This document shows, in pieces, positions 43,796 to 51,729 of a stretch of 64,000 nt of DNA. Within the stretch, counting starts at the first letter, position 1; every line of letters begins with the position of its first letter. The notes under the pieces were generated by a model. That model was not told the DNA's origin. It saw only the letters and a program-made list of their open reading frames with translations, and searched no databases. Both the position numbers and the translations under genes were made by a program. This DNA is from JAAYXE01 sp964391195 (GTDB lineage: Bacteria > Chloroflexota > Anaerolineae > Anaerolineales > UBA4823): NCBI GenBank assembly GCA_964391195.1, contig CAYMLG010000011.1:40110-104109 (forward strand), read 5' to 3'.

Positions 43796-45001
43796 ATGTA
43801 CACAAAACGGGGATTTCAAGCACTAAACTATCTTCTTCTGCTCTTCATCATCACCGTTTTCCCTGTGGTCGTGAAGGCGCAAGCAAGCAGGCCGGTTATC
43901 GTCATCTCTCCAGGGCACGGATGGTGGGATGAAAATAGTCAGAAAATTGATCCCGGTGCTGTGAATGGCGATCTGATCGAAAAAGACATCAATCTGGATG
44001 TGGCGCGTTATGCTCGCAATTATCTACGCCGGTGCCCGGTTGACGTTTACCTTACCCGCGACGGAGACGACCCCAACCATGCGCTGGTAGATGTTGATGA
44101 GATCGTAAATAGTTACAACCCTACGGTTGGCGTTTCCATTCATACCAATTCACTCACAGGGCCTCCTCAAACAGGAACTGAAGGTTGGTATACAGTAAAT
44201 GGATTTGACGATGAGAACAGCCAGAATCTGGCCGCTTTGCTTTCCAGTAACATCGCCTCCCGTTTAGAGATCCGGAACATCGGTACAAAACCGGAGACAC
44301 AGAACCGGCATGGTGGGCTCTACATCCATCATTGGGATGCGCCTTCTGCGCTGATTGAGATCGCAGAAATTCATGGCGATGCAGAGCTCCTCAGAAATCG
44401 CAGAGATGATTTTGGCAGATCGATCGCCCAGGCTATCCTTGAATATTTAGAGATCGATCCGCACTGCGCCGATTGGTCCATCCCTCAGGGCCTGCTGATA
44501 TCCACCTATTTCCCAGGCGACTCGAAAATCAATGAAATCAATTTGCTGAATGACGGCTTGACAACGTGGCAAGCGCAGGATTTCTCATTGGTTAACCAGG
44601 GTAACGAATATGGTGCCGAAACAAGTTATCCGCTATCCATGCAAATTCCAGTCAAAGAGATCGCTTCCTGGGAGATCCCCGCAGTTGCTCCAGACCGGCC
44701 AGGTATTTTCCGTCAAGAATGGCAGCTCGTAAGAGGTGATGAGCACGTTGGTAAAACAATTACAGTATATTTGATCGTTGTCCCCGAAGAAGCGCGCCAG
44801 ATGAAAGTAGATATCGACCGGCGCATCGAGGAGCTACGCCAGCGCGGCGAGGAAGAAATCGAAAGATTTATCGAACAATTAGAACAAGAAGCGCTCGAAT
44901 GGGTTACCCGTGAGCTGCCTGATCTCATCTGTGGCCAAAACATCATGCTGATCGGTTTTGCCATCGGAATGGCTTGGGTGTCCAGGTCAAAACGGCGGTA
45001 G
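43796..45001 (+). CDS. N-acetylmuramoyl-L-alanine amidase with NBR1-like Ig domain and C-terminal anchor
   Basis: 401 residues from ATG at 43796 (GGAGGG upstream). Signal peptide to about residue 29 (VVVKAQA). Amidase_3 domain (about 33-222): SPGHGWW gives the first zinc His, GDLIEKDINLDVA the Glu, SIHTNS the second His and SALIEIAEI the catalytic Glu. An NBR1-type Ig domain follows (about 235-340: FPGDSKINEINLLNDGLTTWQAQDF, IPAVAPDRPGIFRQEWQL). A charged coiled coil (about 340-375) and a C-terminal hydrophobic segment (about 380-397) complete it. It likely cleaves cell-wall peptide stems while tethered to the membrane. Confidence 0.93.
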   Translation: MYTKRGFQALNYLLLLFIITVFPVVVKAQASRPVIVISPGHGWWDENSQKIDPGAVNGDLIEKDINLDVARYARNYLRRCPVDVYLTRDGDDPNHALVDVDEIVNSYNPTVGVSIHTNSLTGPPQTGTEGWYTVNGFDDENSQNLAALLSSNIASRLEIRNIGTKPETQNRHGGLYIHHWDAPSALIEIAEIHGDAELLRNRRDDFGRSIAQAILEYLEIDPHCADWSIPQGLLISTYFPGDSKINEINLLNDGLTTWQAQDFSLVNQGNEYGAETSYPLSMQIPVKEIASWEIPAVAPDRPGIFRQEWQLVRGDEHVGKTITVYLIVVPEEARQMKVDIDRRIEELRQRGEEEIERFIEQLEQEALEWVTRELPDLICGQNIMLIGFAIGMAWVSRSKRR

Positions 45002-45075
45002 ATGCTTACCGCCATGCCTTTGATGATTGCCATTGCTCTCACCGGCGGGGGCGAGCCGGGCACAACGATAAAAAT

Positions 45076-45561
45076 TTATGGCCGGCTAGTTCGAAATGCG
45101 ATAATCGGGATATGCTTGCCAAATTCTACTGCGCTTTCCTCGCTGCCATCCAGGGGATATCTCATAACACGAGCGAGTTCTCGTAGCGCAAACGGGTGCT
45201 GGCGAGCATAATTTAGCATGATCTGCCCACCCAGCTCCGGTGTGACCCTTTCTGCGACAGCCTTATAGCTCTTGTTTTTCACCTGAATGGTCACGTTGGG
45301 ATTGGCCATGATATTCTTATACCAGTTGGATTTCTCACCCCATCCCGAAGCGACGTAATACACACCAGAATCCTTGTCATACTGCACGACTTCGATCACG
45401 GTCTGGCGGGCCAGCCCTGTTTTCCGGCCGGTGTGGGTGAGCAATAGAAACCGGTTGCCTAACAAGCCGCCGAGATGTAGGCGGTATAACCAGATTGGCG
45501 CCCGTAATAACCAGGCCAGGAAACCACGCGGTAGAGATAGTGAAAAAATTTGCTCAGCCAT
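45076..45561 (-). CDS. Deazaflavin (F420)-dependent nitroreductase family protein (Ddn-like)
   Basis: 161 residues from ATG at 45561. Split-barrel fold with the family markers LLLTHTGRKTGLARQTVIEVV (about 42-62) and YVASGWGEKSNWYKNIMANPNVTI (about 72-95), followed by PFALRELAR. The THTGRKTG and GG...P.W..N...NP motifs bind the F420 phosphate and deazaflavin in Ddn relatives. Probable F420H2-dependent quinone or nitro reductase. Chloroflexi do make F420 in some lineages, but no F420 genes are in this window. Confidence 0.9.
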   Translation of the reverse strand: MAEQIFSLSLPRGFLAWLLRAPIWLYRLHLGGLLGNRFLLLTHTGRKTGLARQTVIEVVQYDKDSGVYYVASGWGEKSNWYKNIMANPNVTIQVKNKSYKAVAERVTPELGGQIMLNYARQHPFALRELARVMRYPLDGSEESAVEFGKHIPIIAFRTSRP

Positions 45562-45576
45562 ATATTTCAAATCCAC

Positions 45577-45830
45577 CGAAGGATTAATCTTGATTAAAAT
45601 GCAATCAAGCGCCGCCTGTCTTCTTCGACGTCCCGAGCGTATACGTTATCGGCGCTGACAGGTTTCGTGCTGAGATTTGCCCAATAACCCAATTATATTC
45701 AGAGACATTCTACTGTCCGGTCTTTGCCGCCTTCGGAACACGCCCGGGCTTTCAACTTATGCAGCAGGGCGGCGCCGCCGGTTGATGGGTTGAACGGTAA
45801 CGGCACAGCCGCCGCTCAGCCTGGGTGAGA
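45577..45830. other. Intergenic stretch, no gene recognised
   Basis: About 250 bases between two minus-strand genes. No hairpin of note; it should contain the promoter of the F420-type reductase. Confidence 0.4.
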
Positions 45831-48482
45831 TCAATTCAACCGGAGGTTGATGCGTCCGGTCCGCACGACCTCGGGGATAACTTCATTCAGGGCTGTTCCA
45901 TTTTTCCATTCTTCAGCAGCTTCCACCTGCTGTGAAGTCAGATGAGCCGTCAGCTCAGTGCAGATCCGTTCAGCGCGGGTTTTCGCTTCCGGCCGGATAA
46001 GGGGATGATCCAAGATAAGCAACACCAGGGCCAGAGCTCCTTCATAATCCTTTTCCTCCACGAGTATCTCCGCGATCCCGATTAAAGCATCCAACGCATC
46101 AGGCAGAATTTGCTCAGTCCCAGCGGTAGACAGCGCCTCACAAAAGACGGAGCGGGCCTCGGGATAGTCGCGCAGGGCGAGATAAACAGCCCCAAGACTA
46201 TTGATGAGCACCTGTAACCTGCTCCAGAATTCCTCGATCTCCCGAAGCTGCGCCAGGGATTCGCGAAACAGGCGAACCGCCTCTTCGTACTCTCCTCTCG
46301 CTTTGAAAACCAGCCCCAATTGGTTGAGAGCTAATCCTCTGATCCAACGGTCGCCAAAGGACTCGCTGATCTCCAGGCTTTCGGACAGGCAGCTCTGCGC
46401 CTCTGCATACTCCCCCAGATTCCGTAAGATCTCTCCATAAAATTGGAGACCGACGGCCAGAATGCGCCGGTCGCCAACTTCCCGTAAGATCGTGTTCGCG
46501 GTGTGAGATCGGGCACGAGCTTCCTGGTATTCCCCGAGAGCGAGTTTTGCCAGTCCGAGGTTCCCTTGAGCAAGCGCTATGAACCATCGAGCTCCCTTCT
46601 CGGTTGCGAGGTCGAGCACTTCTAAGAAAAGCTCATATGAAAGCGCGAAATTCCCTGCCATCCGTTCCAGGACCCCCATATGATGGAGAGCGTTCAACAG
46701 CTCCGGACATGCGCCATATGAACGAAGAAGGGCCAGGCTCTGCTGCAGCAATTTGCGGGATTCATCAAATTTTCCGAGTCTTGCACCAAACCAGGCAAGG
46801 CTGGCCCGGATGTGTTCGCGGGCAACGATCGCTTCCGTATCCGCTGTCTCAACCGGCTCCTTATTTGATTCCAGCTCCTCGATGATCCAACGAAATAGAG
46901 AGTAGGCTTCCTGAAACCATCCACGCATATCATAGAACCAATAACTCCAGGTTGGTTTCCGCAGTTTAGCGACCTGGCCATGAATAACTGCATGATGCCA
47001 TGCCGCTCGAATATTCTCGATTTCTGCGCTGATCTCAGCCAAAGCCTCAAGCTGCCTCTCGTTTCTGAGGTCGCCTTCACGATCTCCAAAGAAATTCAGG
47101 TAGTAATCGCAATGGGAATCTTTTGTACGATCAAGCTCCTCCGCAGATTCCTCGAACTTCATCAAGGCGTATTTCCGGACTAAATCGTGCAGGTCATACC
47201 GCTCACCCTCTGTCCGGTGCACAAACGACTTGGCCTGCAACGAGGCCAGGGAGGACAGGGAGGCTCCGGCGATTCGTTCAGCCGCGTGGCGGGAAAATCC
47301 CCCGTGGAAAACCGACAACCGTTGAAGTATGCGGCGTTCTTCGTCCGGCAGTAACTTCCATGAATGGTCGATAGCCGCCCGGATGGAGCGATGGCGCTCG
47401 GGTACGTCCCTCAGCGATGTGCTCAGGAAGTCCAGGTTGGCTTCGATTTCATGCGCAATCTCCTCGCAGGACAGCATTACCACCCAGGATGCAGCCAGCT
47501 CGATTGCCAGGGGGATCCCCTCCAACAAACGGCAGATTCGAATCAGGGCCGGCTGCTCATTCTCTTGGATTTCGAAATCCACCTTCGCCCGGCGGGCGCT
47601 GTGCACGAACAAGGCGACCGCGCCGTAATTTTCCAGCCTGCCGGAAAAATTCACCGGGGGCGCGAGCAAGCCATGCAGTTCAAACGTCCACTCATCCTGA
47701 AGGTTCAATCGCTCTCGGGAAGTTGCCAGGACTTTCACATTCGGCAGGCGCTGCAGGATTGCCCTCACGAACCCAATTACCCCCGCCTCGTCGCTCACCT
47801 CCGGATATGGAGCAAGTAAATGTTCGAGGTTGTCAAGTACAAGGAGGGTGGCCTGTCTCGTGCGACTGGCCAGGTAATTCAATAATTGGTCTTTCGGGTC
47901 GGTTGGCCCGGAAAACGTCAAACCACAGGCGTCTGCAATAGCTGGAACGATGAGATCTGGCGAGCCGAGAGAAGCAAGCGAGACAAAAAAGCACCCCCCG
48001 GGAAACATGGGTGGGCGCCTGGAGGCGAATTCGAGGGCCAATCGTGTTTTGCTAATGCCGCCCATACCGATCAGCGTCAGCAAGCGACATTGTGGGTCTT
48101 TGAACAGCCTTTCGAGCGCAGCCAGTTCTGCATCTCGGCCGATCAAGGGGGTGGCTGGGGATGTGATATGGGGGGTAAGGGGTTTCTGCTCTGGAACGGG
48201 GGTGTTTGACAATCCATAATCAGGCCTGCGTAACCGTTCCAGATTGAGGTTGCCGCGCGCCACCTGGATGAAAGTCTGATGGTCTTCCGGTGGGATTTGG
48301 AGCGAGATAGCCAACAGGCCGGCGAGTTGTTTGGAGGGTCTTCGCACCCCCGATTCAATTTTGCGCAGGGCAAAAATAGAACAACCGCTGCGTTGCGCCA
48401 GTTCTTCCTGGGTCAGATCGAGCGCCTTACGGCGAGACTTGAGCCATTCGCCAAAGGAAAGGGGTATTTCCTGATCGTCCAT
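45831..48482 (-). CDS. XRE-STAND ATPase-TPR transcriptional regulator with altered P-loop
   Basis: 883 residues from ATG at 48482 with AGAGGAA upstream. The layout is that of the protein at 30624: helix-turn-helix (about 8-70, FGEWLKSRRKALDLTQEELAQRSGCSIFALRKIESGVRRPS), ATPase (about 110-410), winged helix and a long TPR array (about 600-860). Walker B is TLLVLDNLEHLL, and sensor ATSRERLNL with GIPLAIELAASW are normal. The P-loop reads IGMGGISKTRL, with Ser in place of the invariant Gly before Lys-Thr. ATP binding may be weakened. It probably regulates the divergent cupredoxin/hydrolase genes or itself. Confidence 0.9.
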   Translation of the reverse strand: MDDQEIPLSFGEWLKSRRKALDLTQEELAQRSGCSIFALRKIESGVRRPSKQLAGLLAISLQIPPEDHQTFIQVARGNLNLERLRRPDYGLSNTPVPEQKPLTPHITSPATPLIGRDAELAALERLFKDPQCRLLTLIGMGGISKTRLALEFASRRPPMFPGGCFFVSLASLGSPDLIVPAIADACGLTFSGPTDPKDQLLNYLASRTRQATLLVLDNLEHLLAPYPEVSDEAGVIGFVRAILQRLPNVKVLATSRERLNLQDEWTFELHGLLAPPVNFSGRLENYGAVALFVHSARRAKVDFEIQENEQPALIRICRLLEGIPLAIELAASWVVMLSCEEIAHEIEANLDFLSTSLRDVPERHRSIRAAIDHSWKLLPDEERRILQRLSVFHGGFSRHAAERIAGASLSSLASLQAKSFVHRTEGERYDLHDLVRKYALMKFEESAEELDRTKDSHCDYYLNFFGDREGDLRNERQLEALAEISAEIENIRAAWHHAVIHGQVAKLRKPTWSYWFYDMRGWFQEAYSLFRWIIEELESNKEPVETADTEAIVAREHIRASLAWFGARLGKFDESRKLLQQSLALLRSYGACPELLNALHHMGVLERMAGNFALSYELFLEVLDLATEKGARWFIALAQGNLGLAKLALGEYQEARARSHTANTILREVGDRRILAVGLQFYGEILRNLGEYAEAQSCLSESLEISESFGDRWIRGLALNQLGLVFKARGEYEEAVRLFRESLAQLREIEEFWSRLQVLINSLGAVYLALRDYPEARSVFCEALSTAGTEQILPDALDALIGIAEILVEEKDYEGALALVLLILDHPLIRPEAKTRAERICTELTAHLTSQQVEAAEEWKNGTALNEVIPEVVRTGRINLRLN

Positions 48483-48556
48483 TCCTCTAAGCTGCTCGTT
48501 TTCCGGTAGGCTGGTAGTTGCTATCTGATCGGGGTAACCTTTCTATCTTTATAAGA

Positions 48557-48565
48557 ATTGTAGCA
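48557..48565 (-). promoter_or_regulatory. Extended -10 promoter of XRE-STAND regulator 2
   Basis: Minus strand TGCTACAAT fits the extended -10 consensus. The inverted repeat at 48569-48605 takes the place of a -35 box, so its ligand would directly control this promoter. Confidence 0.5.
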
Positions 48566-48568
48566 TAT

Positions 48569-48605
48569 TTTGGGTTAGTGCGGGGGTCATCGTAGTAACC
48601 CCAAA
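48569..48605. promoter_or_regulatory. Inverted repeat upstream of XRE-STAND regulator 2
   Basis: TTTGGGTTA pairs with TAACCCCAAA (one-base difference), with centre GTGCGGGG as in the repeat before regulator 1 (30558-30593). It also lies on the 5' side of the divergent cupredoxin gene. Confidence 0.5.
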
Positions 48606-48663
48606 CCGTGCTGGTCCCGTTGTTTAATGCCCCCATGCGAACGAAAACTGTATACCAAAAGTT

Positions 48664-48700
48664 GTGCTGGTCACCGCCATGCTGGCCATGGTGACAGCAC
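48664..48700 (+). other. Stem-loop in cupredoxin leader
   Basis: GTGCTGGTCACC and GGTGACAGCAC pair with one bulge, 52 bases before the cupredoxin start. Possible leader structure; function unknown. Confidence 0.35.
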
Positions 48701-48751
48701 GCTGTTGGACTACCTATTTATTGCGAGTTTACCGCAGATATGGAGTTGACT

Positions 48752-49183
48752 ATGAAATCCTTACGTGTTTCCTGTCTTCTTTTTGCCCTGCTGGCCCTGG
48801 TTGCTGCAGGCTGTACCACCCGGCCCCAGGCAAAGGCGCAGGCTGACTATGACGTTGCATTCACCCTCACGACCCTCATGGATGACGAAGGAATGAGGTT
48901 CGTGGGAGTGGGGGACGAGATCGATGGCCTGATCAATCCAGATTTAATTGTGGAACCGGGCGATACAGTCCAGGTTACCCTGATCAAGGGTGATGTCACA
49001 GGCAATCCTCATGATTTTGCCGTCCCCGATTTGGATGCAAAGACCTAGATGGTTATCTTGAAAGGGCAATCCGCTGACCTGGTTTTCGAAACCAATGATG
49101 CCGGCGAGTTTGTCTACTACTGCACCATCCCTGGCCATCGTGAGGAGGGGATGGAAGGCAAGTTGATCGTCACTGCGCCATAA
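48752..49183 (+). pseudogene. Cupredoxin lipoprotein interrupted by an in-frame TAG
   Basis: From ATG at 48752 (GGAG upstream) to TAA at 49181-49183 the frame is interrupted only by TAG at 49046-49048. Upstream is a lipoprotein signal (LVAAGC) and a cupredoxin start with the first copper ligand in GNPHDFAVP. Downstream, in the same frame, come MVILKGQSADLVF and the Cys-His-Met end YYCTIPGHREEGMEGKLIV. Joined, it is a complete blue-copper protein of about 143 residues. A single substitution (for example CAG or GAG to TAG), a sequencing error or stop read-through are all possible. The alpha/beta hydrolase gene follows directly. Confidence 0.8.
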
Positions 49184-49193
49184 AGGAGGTACC

Positions 49194-50201
49194 GTGGAAC
49201 AAGAGCGGATAATGCGTCTTGCAGTTGGCGCCTTAACCTGGGTACTTACGATGACAGTAATGGCCTGGATGATGGGCTCCTTCGCCAAATCGAAAATAGC
49301 CAGTGAAAATCCGCCGCCTGGCCACTTGGTAGACGTTGGCGGTTTCAAAATGCACATCGACTGCATGGGCGAAGGAAGCCCGGCGGTCATACTGGCGGCT
49401 GGGCTGGATGATTTCTCCATTTTCTGGTCGTTGGTCAAGCCTGAAATCGCAAAGGAAACCCAGGTCTGCACCTATGACCGTGCAGGCCTGGGTTGGAGCG
49501 AAACCAGTCCCAATCCACGCACAAGCGAAACGATGGTTCAGGAACTCCATTCGCTGCTTGTCAATGCCAACGTCGAGGCGCCCTACATCATGGTGGGGCA
49601 TTCCTTTGGCGGCGCGCTGGTGCGCTTGTACGCGCATCACTATCCCAACGATGTGGCAGGAATGGTGCTGGTGGACGCCGCCCCCGACGATCTGTTCGTC
49701 CGCATCCCACGCTGGCGAACTGCGATTGAACGGAAAATCAGGTTATTTCGCATGCTGGCGCCATTCAGCTCGCCCGGCCTGCTGGCCCTGGCTCCTGAGA
49801 ATATACCCAACCGTGGGATGCCTGAGGAGGCGCTCGCCCAATACCGCCTCATCGCCGTATCGACCGATTACTTTCGGACAGGCGTAACAGAGAACGAAAA
49901 CTTCGAAAGTAACCTGGCGGAGGTGCGAAACGCGAAGATCTCTTTGCATGACTTGCCGTTGATCGTGATCAGCAGAGGTTATTGGGATCCCATGCCTGGT
50001 TTTTCGGAAACAGAGAACCAACAGGCCTGGCAGGCATGGCAGGAGATGCAGGTGGAGTTGTTAGCTCTGTCATCCAACAGCAGGCAGATTGTCGCCACGG
50101 AGAGCGAACACAATATCCACCTTCAACAGCCCGAATTGGTGACCGAGGCGGTCCTTGACCTTGTGGGAGCAAGCCGGCAACAAAGCGAAATGCCCCCATG
50201 A
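49194..50201 (+). CDS. Alpha/beta hydrolase, membrane-anchored
   Basis: 335 residues from GTG at 49194 with AAAGGAGGT just upstream, 10 bases after the cupredoxin stop. N-terminal membrane helix (about 8-30). Alpha/beta fold with HxGx-like ILAAGLDDFS, nucleophile elbow GHSFGGAL (Ser about 141), acidic residue probably in the SRGYWDPMP region and catalytic His in SEHNIHLQQPELV (about 303). Likely an esterase or haloalkane-type hydrolase acting at the membrane outer side. Probably one transcript with the copper protein. Confidence 0.9.
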   Translation: MEQERIMRLAVGALTWVLTMTVMAWMMGSFAKSKIASENPPPGHLVDVGGFKMHIDCMGEGSPAVILAAGLDDFSIFWSLVKPEIAKETQVCTYDRAGLGWSETSPNPRTSETMVQELHSLLVNANVEAPYIMVGHSFGGALVRLYAHHYPNDVAGMVLVDAAPDDLFVRIPRWRTAIERKIRLFRMLAPFSSPGLLALAPENIPNRGMPEEALAQYRLIAVSTDYFRTGVTENENFESNLAEVRNAKISLHDLPLIVISRGYWDPMPGFSETENQQAWQAWQEMQVELLALSSNSRQIVATESEHNIHLQQPELVTEAVLDLVGASRQQSEMPP

Positions 50202-50998
50202 CATTCCAGCCCCGCACCTGACGACAACCAGGCTCACCGCTTCGCCGTTACCCCTGCCTATGCCATCCTGAGTACTTTGCCAACGAAATGCCGTCGCTAC
50301 GCCCTCTAGGAAGGACACCTCCACATATGTCATCCTGAGCGAAGCGAAGGATCTCGGCGGAGCCCTAGCGACGCCAGTCGCCCGACGCCGATGAACGTTA
50401 CCTGCTGAAGGATCTCATTCTCTTGACAGGGGAGGTACCAGGTCGCTTCGTCAAGCAACGCTCTGCGATGCCACTCCGGATAGCATGGGGGAGGTACGAA
50501 AGCTCAGTCATTGAAGACAAAACTAAGTTTGCAGGGTACTCAATCGGGGATTTTTTACAGCCGGTCCGTAACGGTAGGCATTTTGGGGAGCCGCGGCAGG
50601 CATGCTCTTCTATCCCGCCTCGATGACTTCGCCGGGCCGCGGAACGCTGCCAGATCGGATACAGGTATCAGGCGAGAAGCCCGGGCGCTTCAGATGCCAG
50701 GGGAGAGCCCTGAAGGATGCCATCGTCTGATGCCATCTGGTAAGGTGGCTTTGTATTAGGGGCAGTGGGATTTATGAGTCTTGAGATGCAGAAGGGGAGC
50801 AGCCGCAGGGCAATAGGGGGGCGTTTGGGTTTAAGCCTTTCTGGATGGATAGCTTTGCCTGAGCGAATCTTATGTTCACTCTACCAGAAAGGCTTTCCCA
50901 ATAGCTCGAGGGGACATTCCCAATGATCGGGAAATACTTATGGGCAATCCTTGGGAAATGCGTGCTCTGGCCGCTCAACGCGTGAGCGTCAGGTGGCA
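50202..50998. other. Intergenic stretch with dispersed repeat
   Basis: About 800 bases without a credible gene. The first part carries the repeat at 50260-50338 followed by GAGCGAAGCGAAGGATCT. The rest contains only short frames in all directions with no family pattern. Confidence 0.55.
50260..50338. repeat. Dispersed ~79-bp repeat, copy 2
   Basis: Aligns with 22768-22846 from the ATCCTGAGTACT start to the ATGTCATCCTGA end, same orientation. It continues into a GCGAAGCGAAGGATCT unit. Confidence 0.65.
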
Positions 50999-51487
50999 CT
51001 AGAAGGGCTTGAATACCATGAGAATCACGATCAGCACAGTCGCCGCGAGTTCATACGTATGGCTGAAGCGGACAAGCGGGTCGTTCATGCTGGCGCGCAG
51101 CTCGGGCGTGATCTGCCCCTGGCTGACTGCCTCTTCCAGGTGCTGGCCAAAGACCTTGCCGCGCGGCAGGAAAACACCTGGCACCAGGACGACCTCGCTG
51201 AGGATAAGCACGTTCGCCGCCAATAGCCAGTTGCTGGAGGCCCCCTGCAGGAATCCCAACATGGGGAACCCCGCGAACAGCGCCAGAAGGACTCCGAATA
51301 CTATTGTTAGGATGCTGCCCGGGATTACCATGAACCGCTCGATCGGATCCGCCACGCGAAAACCCAAGGCGATATCCTGAGGTCGATCGCTTCTCAGGGC
51401 AACCGAACGGGCAAGCTGCCTGGCAAAGACGCCTCCGACGAAGACGATGGCGCTGGCGATATGCAAAAACCGCAGAATTATATACAT
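50999..51487 (-). CDS. DUF2269-like integral membrane protein
   Basis: 162 residues from ATG at 51487 with GAGGAG upstream. Four membrane helices (about 3-22, 52-72, 85-105 and 142-160). FLHIASAIVFVGGVFARQLA at the N-terminus and an RFSHTYELAATVLIVILMVFKPF end match DUF2269. The conserved His in helix 1 is typical of proteins that may bind haem or copper, but the family function is unknown. It shares its VFKPF/MFKPF C-terminus with the protein at 58067. Confidence 0.82.
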   Translation of the reverse strand: MYIILRFLHIASAIVFVGGVFARQLARSVALRSDRPQDIALGFRVADPIERFMVIPGSILTIVFGVLLALFAGFPMLGFLQGASSNWLLAANVLILSEVVLVPGVFLPRGKVFGQHLEEAVSQGQITPELRASMNDPLVRFSHTYELAATVLIVILMVFKPF

Positions 51488-51729
51488 TGTGGGCTGCTCC
51501 TCGTTGCCTTTTCCAAACCCCGTTTCGCGTGCTTTGACATGGCCTAGGCCCGGTCAGCTACCTGAAGCTTGTTAAAGATAAAGCACAGATCTATACCGCT
51601 TTTGCGTCTTTCTGCAAGTCAAAAAACAGGAAGGCAAGTGGATCCAGTTAACAGGACGACTTGCGCCACATCCTGGGCGTTGATGACGAAACCAGAGCTG
51701 CGTGGAACGAGGAATAGGATATTCTATAC

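Noticed and set aside
50423..50760. Short plus-strand ORFs of 60-80 codons after the repeat
   Set aside because: No ribosome sites, overlapping frames and unbiased composition; treated as non-coding.
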